Assembly (NCBI GenBank): GCA_031414415.1
Contig: JANNVK010000192.1
Location: 8,731-72,730 of the forward strand
Direction of reading: 5' to 3'
DNA from: JANNVK01 sp031414415
GTDB taxonomy: Bacteria; Acidobacteriota; Blastocatellia; Pyrinomonadales; Pyrinomonadaceae
Length of the DNA: 64,000 bases
Positions 48,627-57,506 of this stretch are shown here, piece after piece. The position numbers and the translations under genes are program-made. The notes below the pieces were generated by a model. The model did not search any database. It was not told the origin of the DNA and worked only from the letters and a program-made list of their open reading frames with translations. The number at the start of each line of letters is the position of its first letter. Position 1 is the first letter of the stretch.

Positions 48627-50714
48627 ATGAAAAGAAGTCTTATAACCATCGCAATCAGTTTTCTCGTCTCTTTCAATGGATTTTCGCAAACGCCGCAACC
48701 TTCGCCGCCAATTTCAGACGATGCGGAAGTTATACGTGTTGATTCCAACCTCGTGCAAATGGATTTTCAGGTTGTGGATAAAAAAGACAATCCTGTGAAG
48801 AATTTAACCGCAAGCGAAATTGAGATTTATCAAGACGGAAAACTACAAACAATCACTAATTTTTCTTACATTGGCTTCGGGCAAAAGACATCAAATAGTG
48901 CCATAAAAACAGAAAAAGGGAGCAAAAATGCACCGCCTATTCCGCCAAGTTCCGTTCGTTCAAATGGGCAAGGTCGCTTGATTACGTTTGTTATTGACGA
49001 CGGAAATTGTAAATCTTCACTCAGCGGAATAAATTCGATGAGAGAAACTTTATTGAAGTTTGTTAATGAACAAATGTTACCAAATGATAGAGTTGCAATT
49101 TATCAAACGAAAGGTGGAAGTAGCTTAATTCGGCAGTATTCTTCAAATAAAGAGAATCTATTGCAGTTAATAAAAAAGATTCGTCTTTCTTTTCAAGGTC
49201 CAAATTGCGGCAACGGATTTTTTGATTCAATTGATTACGATGATAAATTTGATAAAAATACACCTTCATTAGAAATCTCTGATAGTCAGAAAAGAGACGC
49301 AAGAACAATTGGTTCTATTGGTGTTTTAAACTATGTAATTGACCGTTTAAAACCCATTACCGGACGCAAATCAGTATTTTTCCTCTCCGAAGGCTTAGCA
49401 ATTCCGAGCGAGAGCCAGTCTAAAGATTTACTCAAAACAATTAGTGATAAAGCCCTGCGGTCATCGGTTGTTTTTTACACAATCGACGTTCGCGGTTTAG
49501 TAAGCCCAGACACAATCCAAGCCGCCGATTCAATAAATGGAATCGGAAATGAAAATAACGAAAACTTAACCGAAAAGGTTTTTGTTGAGCCACGGAGAAA
49601 AGAATTGCGTGAGTCCAGAGAAGGTTTAGCAGATTTAGCTTATGCAACCGGTGGCGATTTTATCAAAGATCAAAATTTCTTTAACGATAAAATAGAGACA
49701 ATAATCGAAAATGAAAGCGGATATTACTTAGCGGCTTATGATCCGGACGATAATAAATTTGATGGAAAAGAATTTCACAAAATTGAGATAAAACTCAAAA
49801 ATCCTGATTTAAAAGTCCGATCGCGAGCAGGTTTTTATGGCACAAACGAAAAGCCACGCAAAGTTCAGCCAAAATCAGCCGATAGTCCGCTTTATCAAGC
49901 TATTTCGTCGCCTTTTGATGAAGCTGGAATTGAAATGCGTTTGACAACCATTTCGGAAACCGAACCAAAAAAAGGTGAATTTGTTCGAACTTTGCTTTTT
50001 CTGAATGGAAAAGATTTAACCTTCGTTGACGCTCCAAATGGAAATAAAAAGCTCACTTTTGATATTGCCGCTGTGACGCTTGATGAAAAAAGCAAAGTTG
50101 TTGATGAGTTTAACCGAACTCACTCGCTACAAATTCCGGCTGAATCTGTGAAAAGCATCTCGGAAAATGGTCTGGTTTACACTGCCGATGTGCCTATCAA
50201 GAAAAAAGGGACTTATAATTTTCGGATTGTAGTTCGTGATAACGCCAGCAAACGCATTTCTTCAACGGGCGAAGTTTTAGAAATTCGAGATTCGAATAGT
50301 GATAATTTCTCAATGTCTGGTTTGATTACCGGCGAAATTAGTAACGATGGAAGTCCAATTTTCCCGACCTCAAAAACTCCCGAAAATGCAATTTCAATGC
50401 CGTTAAATTCGACGAATTCTGCCATCAGAAAATATCGCGGCGGAGATCGTCTTCATTTCATATACACACTTTACAATTCCAAAAGCGATAATCTAACAAC
50501 GCAAATTCGACTCTTCAGCGAAGGAAAATTAGTTGTCGAAGGAAGCGAAAAACCATTGCAGGTAAACGATTCTAAGCAATTTCAAGGTAGTGGGTTTTTG
50601 CAAATTACGCCAACTGTTTTGATTGGAGATTACGTTTTGCAAATTGTAGTCAGAGACAAGAAAAATAACAAAACTGTTTCGCAATGGATTGATTTTGAGG
50701 TTGTGGAAAAATAA
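48627..50714 (+). CDS. Exported vWFA-related protein (acidobacterial type)
   Basis: A 695-residue protein with signal peptide (FSQ near 21). IRVDSNLVQMDFQVVDKKDNPVKNLTASEIEIYQDGKLQTI is the typical opening of VWFA-related acidobacterial proteins. A von Willebrand A-like domain follows (RLITFVIDDGNCKSSLSGINSMRETLLKFV…GRKSVFFLSEGLAIPS; the metal site is degenerate). A beta-rich C-terminal half completes it. Function unknown, presumably extracytoplasmic binding. Transcribed ahead of two further exported-protein genes. Confidence 0.85.
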   Translation: MKRSLITIAISFLVSFNGFSQTPQPSPPISDDAEVIRVDSNLVQMDFQVVDKKDNPVKNLTASEIEIYQDGKLQTITNFSYIGFGQKTSNSAIKTEKGSKNAPPIPPSSVRSNGQGRLITFVIDDGNCKSSLSGINSMRETLLKFVNEQMLPNDRVAIYQTKGGSSLIRQYSSNKENLLQLIKKIRLSFQGPNCGNGFFDSIDYDDKFDKNTPSLEISDSQKRDARTIGSIGVLNYVIDRLKPITGRKSVFFLSEGLAIPSESQSKDLLKTISDKALRSSVVFYTIDVRGLVSPDTIQAADSINGIGNENNENLTEKVFVEPRRKELRESREGLADLAYATGGDFIKDQNFFNDKIETIIENESGYYLAAYDPDDNKFDGKEFHKIEIKLKNPDLKVRSRAGFYGTNEKPRKVQPKSADSPLYQAISSPFDEAGIEMRLTTISETEPKKGEFVRTLLFLNGKDLTFVDAPNGNKKLTFDIAAVTLDEKSKVVDEFNRTHSLQIPAESVKSISENGLVYTADVPIKKKGTYNFRIVVRDNASKRISSTGEVLEIRDSNSDNFSMSGLITGEISNDGSPIFPTSKTPENAISMPLNSTNSAIRKYRGGDRLHFIYTLYNSKSDNLTTQIRLFSEGKLVVEGSEKPLQVNDSKQFQGSGFLQITPTVLIGDYVLQIVVRDKKNNKTVSQWIDFEVVEK

Positions 50715-50779
50715 TTGTTGACTTTAATAATAAGCAAGTCTTATTGTTATATAACAAATTTCTTATGGGAGAAAAACTT

Positions 50780-52504
50780 ATGCGGTTATTAAAATTTGGT
50801 TTAAGTATATTCGTTTTGAGTGTGTTTTGTTTTATAAATGTGAATGCGGAAACATTGGAATTCAAAGCGAAGATTGGCTTTGATAAAGATCAAGATGCAA
50901 TTGTCAGCTATAAATTCATCGACAATGGTAAGAAAGTTTTGATAGTCGGGCAAAGATATCTGCAGTTTTGGGATGTTGAAAATGCGAAACTTCTAAAATC
51001 AATTCCGCATAATATTTCGTCTTTTGGCAATCGAGGATTTTTCAGTTCGATTTTTCTAGCTATTTCGCGAAAAACTGATTGGAACTCGTTTTTTATTGAT
51101 CCAAATGGTTCGCTGATGATCTCAACTGAAAAAACTATTGACGGTAAAACAACTTCGGCGATGGTTTGGGATTTGGACACCGCAAATCAACTCGCTATAT
51201 TGAATTTGCCGAATTCAATGGCTACCGATGATATTTTTGTTAATCGTGAAAAGAATGAAATCGTAACCCGCGGTCAGGGAGACATCAGTTCGGTATTCGC
51301 GATTTGGGATAGCCAAACGTATAAAATGAAATCCTCGATCTCGATCGACAATTATTATTGGCATAAATTTATACGAAATAATGAAAAGATCGTTGTTGGG
51401 TCAGGCGATACAAAAATTTTATGGAACACCTCCGGTAAAAATGGACTCAATTTAACATTACGAGATATGAAAACCGGTGAAATAAAAAAGGAATTTACGG
51501 CTGATGGCTTACTTCCAAAAACCTCATATTTGCAAACACTTGTAAGCAAAGACGAAAAATTCTTACTCTCGATTAGAGACAAGCGAATATTCGTCTGGGA
51601 TATTGACGGAAATACAAAGCCAAATTTCGAAGTTTCAGCAAAAAATCCAACAGAAAAAGTTGAATTTGTAGATTTGATTGGTAGAAATCTGATCGTTTCG
51701 GTTGGAAAAAAACTTGTCAGTTACGATCTTGCGGGCGATGGAACTCCGAAATACGAATTACTTTCTGAAAAAAATAACGATAGTGTAAATCTAATGGCTA
51801 AAACGAGCGACGGAAGATTTATAGCCGTTAGCGATGATACAAAAACTTCTGTAATTGAAACTTCGGGAAATGGAAAACCAACGTTCGAAATCGTCAGAAC
51901 TAGCGATAAAGAAAGACTCAAACGTGTCGAATTCATGCAAGACGAAAACTATCTAATCATCAGCCGCGTAAATAAAAGTGAAAAAAAACCTGAAAGAACC
52001 GAATTTTATGATATCAATACCGGAAAACTTAAACTTGAATTTCCATCAGAAATTGGATACAGCCCGAAGTTTCTCCAAGGTCAAAAATTTTTAATCAGTA
52101 ATGGATTTTACGAAACTATCGTTTGGAATATGTCAGCCAAGACATCTTTTACCATTCGTTTGAAAACCTATTCACCGCCAACGCTTACTCCCGATGAAAA
52201 AGTGTCACAACCTGGTTATGACGACTCAATAAAACAGATTGAATTCACTTCCATCAGCCCGGATGGCAAGCTAATTTTGAAGTATGGCGGTGATTTGGTC
52301 ACGATTTTCGATATAGAAACTGGAAAAGAAATCCAAACTATTTTCAATCCTGAAAAGGTGAAATTCGATAAAACAAACAAGGTTAAAAAAAGTGGTTTGG
52401 ATGATGCAGGCTGGTCAGAAGACGGCAAATATATCTATGCATTTGGGTTACGCGGGTTCTTCGGTTATCGCGAAACTATGAGCTTCTGGAGCGTAAATAA
52501 TTAG
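50780..52504 (+). CDS. Exported WD40-like beta-propeller protein
   Basis: From ATG 50780, chosen because GGGAG lies eight bases before it, 574 residues. Signal peptide MRLLKFGLSIFVLSVFCFINVNAE, then a chain of WD-like repeats (LQFWDVENAKLL, MVWDLDTANQLAIL, FAIWDSQTYKMKSS, IFVWDIDGNTK, FYDINTGKLKLEF, VTIFDIETGKEIQTI). Probably a propeller in the periplasm serving protein contacts. No catalytic domain. Confidence 0.75.
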   Translation: MRLLKFGLSIFVLSVFCFINVNAETLEFKAKIGFDKDQDAIVSYKFIDNGKKVLIVGQRYLQFWDVENAKLLKSIPHNISSFGNRGFFSSIFLAISRKTDWNSFFIDPNGSLMISTEKTIDGKTTSAMVWDLDTANQLAILNLPNSMATDDIFVNREKNEIVTRGQGDISSVFAIWDSQTYKMKSSISIDNYYWHKFIRNNEKIVVGSGDTKILWNTSGKNGLNLTLRDMKTGEIKKEFTADGLLPKTSYLQTLVSKDEKFLLSIRDKRIFVWDIDGNTKPNFEVSAKNPTEKVEFVDLIGRNLIVSVGKKLVSYDLAGDGTPKYELLSEKNNDSVNLMAKTSDGRFIAVSDDTKTSVIETSGNGKPTFEIVRTSDKERLKRVEFMQDENYLIISRVNKSEKKPERTEFYDINTGKLKLEFPSEIGYSPKFLQGQKFLISNGFYETIVWNMSAKTSFTIRLKTYSPPTLTPDEKVSQPGYDDSIKQIEFTSISPDGKLILKYGGDLVTIFDIETGKEIQTIFNPEKVKFDKTNKVKKSGLDDAGWSEDGKYIYAFGLRGFFGYRETMSFWSVNN

Positions 52505-52587
52505 AAAACAGACCATTCGAAAAGCGAAACGTAAGATGCTAAACTCAAACCAAGGTTTCGCCTGATGAAACTATTAAATCTGAACCG

Positions 52588-53262
52588 ATGAAGCATTTTC
52601 TCAAATTATTTTTATTTACATTCGCCGCTGTTATTTTCTCTAGCAGTATTTCTGCACAAGTTGTTGTCGACAAAACAGTTGCGACTGTCAGCGATGGTAT
52701 TCGCACTGAGCTTATCACATATTCAGATTTGCTTTGGCAACTTGCTCTTGAGCCTGAAACGGCAATTGATCCGCCTACTTCAAATGATTTGAATCTTGCT
52801 TTAAAGAGTTTGATTGACCAAAAGTTAATCGGGCTAGAATCGCAACGTTTGCCAAATAACTCGATTACGGACGATGAAGTGAAAGCAGAAATTGCACGTC
52901 TAATTTCATATTTTCCTAATCCTTCAGACTTTGTAAAAAGATTGCAAGTTGTTGGATTTGAATCAGTTAGCGATGATAATTTTCGCCGAATAATTGAGCT
53001 AAGAATAAAAATAGACAAATATCTTGATTTTCGTTTTCGTTCTTTTGTCGTCATCTCGCCGATTGATGAAGGCAATTATTATTTAAATATTTTCGCACCA
53101 AATTTTCGTAAGCAAAATCCGGGACTTTTATTGCCAAGTTTGTCTGATAAAAGAAAGGAAATAAACGAAATATTAACTATTAAAAGAGTTGGCGAAGATA
53201 TTGAAAAGTTTTTAGATGATGCCAGAGAACGTGCTGAAATAATTGTTTTAAGCGAAGTTTAG
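52588..53262 (+). CDS. SurA-N-like exported protein without PPIase domain
   Basis: A 224-residue protein with signal peptide (SISAQ near 24). VVVDKTVATVSDGIRTELITYSDLLWQLALEP resembles the N-terminal chaperone part of SurA/peptidyl-prolyl isomerases. A helical stretch (TDDEVKAEIARLISYF…DDNFRRIIELRIKIDKYLDFRFRSFV) follows. There is no parvulin domain, so it could at most act as a chaperone. Similarity is partial; moderate confidence. Confidence 0.55.
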   Translation: MKHFLKLFLFTFAAVIFSSSISAQVVVDKTVATVSDGIRTELITYSDLLWQLALEPETAIDPPTSNDLNLALKSLIDQKLIGLESQRLPNNSITDDEVKAEIARLISYFPNPSDFVKRLQVVGFESVSDDNFRRIIELRIKIDKYLDFRFRSFVVISPIDEGNYYLNIFAPNFRKQNPGLLLPSLSDKRKEINEILTIKRVGEDIEKFLDDARERAEIIVLSEV

Positions 53263-53350
53263 TAAATTTTTCGGCAAATTTTCACCGTTTGGCTTGACTT
53301 AAATCCAAGTAATATTTAATCTTTAGGTTCGTCATTTTTCGTGACGATAT

Positions 53351-53675
53351 TCCGCAGTAGCTCAATGGCAGAGCATTCGGCTGTAAATTAGTTGCAGCTT
53401 TCACAGGTGACTGTGATTGAAAAATCGGATGAATTCAAGGAAACCTAACCTAGCAATATTTTATTTTGTTAGCAAGGCAATCTTGAGCGAAGCCTGCTGA
53501 AGGTTATAAAAGTAAGCAGGAACGTGCAGAGACTAAGAGTTGAGGAAACCATCCAATAAGACTCTAAATAGCGTCCGACATCTTTGAAAGAAGATGATGA
53601 GATAGTCCGCCCCTAAATGAAAGTTTGGGAAAATGCGTAACCGAAGGGTTGTAAGTTCGAGTCTTACCTGCGGAG
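53351..53675 (+). tRNA. tRNA-Asn(GUU) interrupted by a group I intron
   Basis: Exon 1 is 53351-53384, exon 2 is 53638-53675. Joined, they give acceptor TCCGCAG/CTGCGGA, D stem GCTC/GAGC, anticodon stem TTCGG/CCGAA with loop CTGTTAA (anticodon GTT), five-base variable loop and T stem GTAAG/CTTAC with TTCGAGT. The short variable loop excludes a bacterial tRNA-Tyr. The intron sits between anticodon bases 35 and 36. CCA is not encoded. No other tRNA-Asn is in the window, so the spliced product may be essential. Confidence 0.93.
53385..53637 (+). ncRNA. Self-splicing group I intron in the tRNA-Asn anticodon loop
   Basis: The 253-base insert has group I marks. Exon 1 ends in U and pairs as GCUGU with guide GCAGC (53394-53398), leaving the required U-G at the 5' site. 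The last intron base is G. Core segments in order are P-like AATTCAAGGAAACC (53432-53445), Q-like AATCTTGAGCGAAGCC (53479-53494), R GTGCAGAGACTA (53524-53535) and S ending ATAGTCC (to 53608). P7 is GACTA/TAGTC, P3 GGATG/CATCC, and a P8-type hairpin is CATCTT/AAGATG. No endonuclease gene is inside. Confidence 0.93.
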
Positions 53676-53728
53676 TTTAATGGTTTTGTAAGTTGTTGAT
53701 TTTATTGAATTTATTTACTTAACTTTTT

Positions 53729-53774
53729 AAAAGTCTCCACTTTCTATCAATTAGATAAAAAGTAGAGACTTTTT
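53729..53774 (+). terminator. Terminator after tRNA-Asn
   Basis: AAAAGTCTC-ACTTT pairs with AAAGTAGAGACTTTT around an AT-rich loop and is followed by TTTTG. It should end the tRNA precursor about 60 bases after the acceptor stem. Confidence 0.8.
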
Positions 53775-54323
53775 GTTTGCTCACAATTATATTTCAAGTG
53801 AAGAAATAGGGTTCGTAAATCAAGCATAATTTGTCCGGCAAAAAAACTTGTAGTATTTAATCAAAAATAATAATTACAAGAAAATAGAGAAATAAATTCT
53901 AGGTTCTAGCTGTTTTTTGTTTTAGCTAAAAAGTTACCAAAAGTTTTTTTATGAATAACATTGAGAACAAAAAAGGTATTCTATTATTAACTAATGTTAC
54001 GCACTTTGAAAAAATAATAACCACAGAGACACAGAGAGATTATGAAGTATGTTTTTCTGTAAAGAAAACATTTCCTTTAAGAGATTTGTAATTCTCGAAA
54101 AAAAATGCAAAAGATTAGGTTTAGGCTAAATCTGAGCCATCAGAAGTTGAAAACTTGAATCGTTTAAAAAAAACCTGTGTCTTTATACTTTTATGTTGAA
54201 AAAATTCTTTTTGCGTTAGGTAAGATAATAGAAACACTCCGTTTAACCACTCAAACTCAAAATTGATGATTGTCGGTTAATTTGATAAAATTGAATTCCA
54301 GCAACATTAGGAAACCAATTAAA
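53775..54323. other. AT-rich non-coding stretch at the left island border
   Basis: About 550 bases without a credible gene. It contains the phrase CCACAGAGACACAGAGAG (around 54022-54040), a purine-rich sequence I associate with dispersed repeats in environmental bacterial genomes; this is weak. The stretch ends shortly before the first island gene. No integrase remnant is visible. Confidence 0.4.
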
Positions 54324-55190
54324 ATGAGTGAAAATATTGAAAATTTGACTGCGGATTTGAGCGAAATCCGCAAAGTTTTGAGTAATGAAGTTAAACTCCG
54401 AAGCAATGTTATCAAGCCTTTGGAAAACGCTATGCGAGCCTTAAAAGACCCGCACAAAAACGCCGTAGATTTGGCGGAAGCACACACCGCGTTAGAAATC
54501 CCGCCGATTGAATTGGCATTACCCGACAATTATAATCAATCAATTCAACAACTTAAAGAAATTGCGGACGAAAATCTGGCAGAATTAGAATTTACTTTTG
54601 CGAGAGATTTGCGTGCGGCATTTGCCGAAAAAGGCATCACACTTGGCGGTAATTCTGCGTCTGAAATGACTGCCGATTTGTTTGTAATCAAAGTTGATAT
54701 GCGTCGCAAACAAGTTGATATGACATTTTCGCGGCAACCCGTAACGGATAAAAAAATCAAACTGAATGTCGAGCAAGTTGTCGCGGTTTACGAACGTGCG
54801 AAAAAGGAGATTTGCGAGCGAAATGTTGATTTGAAAACACTTTTGGGCGAATTGTTTGAAGCCTATAATCGAGTTTTGCGGTTGTCGGAAAAATCAATCG
54901 GAACACGGACGATAATCGTTGATTGCTACCGCGAAGTGATTATGGTTCGGCAACCTGCATCGTTCCGTAAAACGCCTTCCAAACAAAAATTTGTTGACTA
55001 TCCGAAAACTCATTTCGCCTTTGATATGATGCAGTTACGGAAAAATCAAGCGATGAATTTTGACGGACATCGGTTAAATTTGGGAACTGCCACGATTGAT
55101 GTCGGCAGCGATTCGGCAAAAGCAATGTTTCTCGCCACCGATGCCAACGAAGGTCAATTTATTCAACATTTATATTTCACCAAAGATTAA
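54324..55190 (+). CDS. Coiled-coil protein, first gene of the defence-type island
   Basis: From ATG 54324 (MSENIENLTADLSEIRKVLSNEVKLRSNVI) 288 residues. The N-terminal third is helical and rich in Leu/Glu (residues 1-110). The rest is a mixed domain (IKVDMRRKQVDMTFSRQPVTDKKIKLNVEQVVAVYERAKKEI… LSEKSIGTRTIIVDCYREVIMVRQPASF…). No known motif. It is followed directly by a BrxD-like ATPase gene and probably provides a scaffold or recognition subunit for it; this is inferred from position. Confidence 0.65.
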   Translation: MSENIENLTADLSEIRKVLSNEVKLRSNVIKPLENAMRALKDPHKNAVDLAEAHTALEIPPIELALPDNYNQSIQQLKEIADENLAELEFTFARDLRAAFAEKGITLGGNSASEMTADLFVIKVDMRRKQVDMTFSRQPVTDKKIKLNVEQVVAVYERAKKEICERNVDLKTLLGELFEAYNRVLRLSEKSIGTRTIIVDCYREVIMVRQPASFRKTPSKQKFVDYPKTHFAFDMMQLRKNQAMNFDGHRLNLGTATIDVGSDSAKAMFLATDANEGQFIQHLYFTKD

Positions 55191-55210
55191 AATTTCAAAT
55201 TCCAAATTAA

Positions 55211-55228
55211 ATATGGAATCTGAAATTT
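55211..55228 (+). repeat. 18-bp repeat before the first DUF2791 gene
   Basis: ATATGGAATCTGAAATTT occurs identically at 59715-59732, before the helicase gene. It is embedded in a low-complexity stretch of GGAATCTGAAA and CAAATTCC units. Both copies stand directly before an island gene. Confidence 0.7.
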
Positions 55229-55257
55229 GGAATCCGGAATCTGAAACAGGAGCAAAA

Positions 55258-56541
55258 ATGACTTTAACGCAGACCGAAGCACAGCATATTATCCGCAAAC
55301 TCGGCGAATCCGGCATTCCGCCGACTCGAAATTTGGAGGCTTACACCGTTGGAATCGATTCGATTTTGGGAACGCTCAAAGATGAATATTTGGGCGGCTA
55401 TTTGCAAGACGGCGGATCGAGTTTTAAACTTGTCGTGGGCGAATATGGGAGCGGTAAGTCTCATTTTCTCTATCGGTTACGAGATTTGGCGTGGGAACAA
55501 GGCTACGTTGTCAGCCGCACCGAACTGAGTCCGAAAGAATGTCCGTATGACAATCAACTGAAAGTTTATCAAGCCGTAGTCAACAACTTGATTTATCATT
55601 CGCCGACCAATGACAGCACCGACACCAACGGTTTTGAATCTTTTCTCGAAAATCATTTTTTTCAAACGATGAAAACGCTCGGCGTAGAAAATGCGAAAAC
55701 CAGCGTTGGTTTAGATGTTCGCGTAACGCTTTGGCTTGATACAATTTTGCGTTTTAATGTGGAAAGTCCGTCATTTCGCCACGCCGTTTATTACTATTTC
55801 AAAGCCGTTGCCGAAGAAAACGAGCCTTTCAAACGCACGATTTCAGCTTGGTTACGCGGCGAAACCGTGGCATTAAAAGATGTCAGACAATTCAGCATCA
55901 CGGAAAAATTAGACCGCACCGTTGCGTTCAAAATGATGCGTTCATTGGCTCAGTTAGTTCACGAATTGGGTTATGCAGGATTAGTTTTGTTGTTTGACGA
56001 AGGCGACCGAATGGTCAGCATCGGCTCATCAAAAACCGAAAAAGTTGCGTGCGATAATCTCCGTGAAGTGATTGATCGTTGTGCGGGCGAAAGTCTGCCG
56101 TCCGCGTTGTTTGTCTATGCCGTGCCGCCGTATTTCGTGACAAATATCGCCCCGAATTACGAAGCATTGAGCCAACGAATCAGTTCAAAAGTCAAGTTTT
56201 CCAAACAAAATCCGTTTAGTGTGCAAATCAGTCTCGACCATTTAGATTTCCCCGGCGAAGAGTTGTTGCGTCTGATCGGCGAAAAACTTTTAGGCGTTTA
56301 CGAAACCGCTTACGAGATGAATTTTAACCGTGAATTACAACGCGAAAATATCGCCAAACTCGCCGCAAGTTGTGCTTCTTTACTCTCGACAAGTCATCGC
56401 CGACACTTCGTAAAATCTTTAGTTACAATGCTTACCGAGCAAAAAGTGAACGGCGAAAGCATTTACGAAGAAGCAAATCTAAATGGCGTTTTAAAGGATG
56501 TAAGCGAACAACTCGGACGCAGCGAACAGGGCGAATATTAA
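55258..56541 (+). CDS. DUF2791/BrxD-like P-loop ATPase, first copy
   Basis: From ATG 55258 (AGGAG six bases upstream) 427 residues. RNLEAYTVGIDSILGTLKDEYLGGYLQDGGSSFKLVVGEYGSGKSHFLYRLRDLA gives Walker A at 61-69. Walker B is LVLLFDEGDRM near 242-252, and DNLREVIDR-type sensor sequences follow. This is the ATPase family found as BrxD in type 2 BREX. The open frame starts earlier but passes through a repeat. A second, diverged member lies at 57507; together they may form a hetero-oligomeric motor. Confidence 0.85.
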   Translation: MTLTQTEAQHIIRKLGESGIPPTRNLEAYTVGIDSILGTLKDEYLGGYLQDGGSSFKLVVGEYGSGKSHFLYRLRDLAWEQGYVVSRTELSPKECPYDNQLKVYQAVVNNLIYHSPTNDSTDTNGFESFLENHFFQTMKTLGVENAKTSVGLDVRVTLWLDTILRFNVESPSFRHAVYYYFKAVAEENEPFKRTISAWLRGETVALKDVRQFSITEKLDRTVAFKMMRSLAQLVHELGYAGLVLLFDEGDRMVSIGSSKTEKVACDNLREVIDRCAGESLPSALFVYAVPPYFVTNIAPNYEALSQRISSKVKFSKQNPFSVQISLDHLDFPGEELLRLIGEKLLGVYETAYEMNFNRELQRENIAKLAASCASLLSTSHRRHFVKSLVTMLTEQKVNGESIYEEANLNGVLKDVSEQLGRSEQGEY

Positions 56542-56559
56542 GGTTGAAATCACGAAAAT

Positions 56560-57501
56560 ATGCCGCGAATCAATCACGACAGGCTTTTTAAAGAATTGCT
56601 GACAACATTTTTTGTCGAGTTTTTAGATTTATTTTTCCCCGAAATCGTTGAATATTTGGAAGAAGATTCGTTGGAATTTATTGACAAAGAAATATTTACA
56701 GACATCACGCAAGGTTCAAGACGCGAAGCTGATTTGTTAGTTAAAGGCAAGGTTCACGGACGCGAAACATTTTTCTTAATTCATCTTGAACATCAATCGA
56801 AACGCGAAAAAGACTTAGCTCAACGGATGTTTTTCTATTTCGCCCGTTTGACCGAAAAATTTGCGTTGCCTGTTTATCCGATTGCACTTTTTTCGTATGA
56901 TAAGCCAAAAACGGCGGAAAAAAGTCAGTATGTGGTTAGTTTTCCCAACAAAAAAGTTGTCGAATTTAACTTTTCGGTCATACAATTAAACAGGTTGAAT
57001 TGGCGGGACTTTTTGAATAAAGATAATGCCATTGCAAGTGCTTTGATGGCAAAAATGGGTATCGAAGGAGCAGACCGCGTAACTGCCAAAAAGGAATGCT
57101 TGCGAATGATTGCCCGATTAAAACTAGACGCGGCTCGTTCACATCTTTTAGGCGGTTTTGTAGAATCATATATTGAATTATTGGCAGAGGAACGTCAAAA
57201 ATTAGAAGCAGAATTGCAAAAATTACCAAAGAAGGAAAAAGAAGAAATTATGGAAATCAGAGTGCCGTGGCAAGAAGAAGGTCGTCAACAAGGATTGCAA
57301 CAAGGATTGCAACAAGGATTGCAACGCGAAGTAAAGTTAATCCTCCGTTTGCTGAAGAAAAAATTTGGTAAATTATCCAAAATCAAAGAAAATCAAATTT
57401 TTGCTTTGCCGATTGAAAAAGTTGAAGAATTAGCTGAATCTCTTTTTGATTTTAGAGACGAATCAGAGGTTGAAAATTGGCTCAAAAAGTTTGCCAAATA
57501 A
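56560..57501 (+). CDS. Rpn-family PD-(D/E)XK protein with DUF4351 C-terminus
   Basis: A 313-residue protein. NHDRLFKELLTTFFVEFLDLFFPEI and SRREADLLVKGKVHGRETFFLIHLEHQSKREKDLAQRMFFYFARL give the Rpn/transposase_31 nuclease core (D…H.E.Q). Residues 243-254 are the tandem QQGL repeat. The end LILRLLKKKFGKLSKIKENQIFALPIEKVEELAESLFDFRDESEVENWL matches DUF4351. Rpn proteins are DNA endonucleases, some with C-terminal short inhibitors made from an internal start. It sits between the two ATPase genes, 18 bases after the first. Confidence 0.88.
   Translation: MPRINHDRLFKELLTTFFVEFLDLFFPEIVEYLEEDSLEFIDKEIFTDITQGSRREADLLVKGKVHGRETFFLIHLEHQSKREKDLAQRMFFYFARLTEKFALPVYPIALFSYDKPKTAEKSQYVVSFPNKKVVEFNFSVIQLNRLNWRDFLNKDNAIASALMAKMGIEGADRVTAKKECLRMIARLKLDAARSHLLGGFVESYIELLAEERQKLEAELQKLPKKEKEEIMEIRVPWQEEGRQQGLQQGLQQGLQREVKLILRLLKKKFGKLSKIKENQIFALPIEKVEELAESLFDFRDESEVENWLKKFAK
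57286..57321 (+). repeat. Triple 12-bp tandem repeat inside the rpn gene
   Basis: CAACAAGGATTG is present three times without interruption and encodes QQGL units between the nuclease part and DUF4351. Copy-number change would alter linker length but not frame. Confidence 0.9.
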
Positions 57502-57506
57502 GGAAT

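Noticed and set aside
53351..53400. Reading the uninterrupted bases CTGTAAA as the anticodon loop of a tRNA-Tyr(GUA)
   Set aside because: The variable region is only five bases, while bacterial tRNA-Tyr has a long arm. The intron must end in G, which fixes the junction as CTGT|TAA, i.e. GUU (Asn).
57286..57321. QQGL repeat as an on/off phase-variation switch
   Set aside because: The unit is 12 bases, so copy change keeps the frame; only linker length can vary.
56560..57501. Rpn-family gene as an active transposon
   Set aside because: Despite the transposase_31 family label, there are no terminal inverted repeats or target duplications around it, and the gene sits in phase inside an operon.
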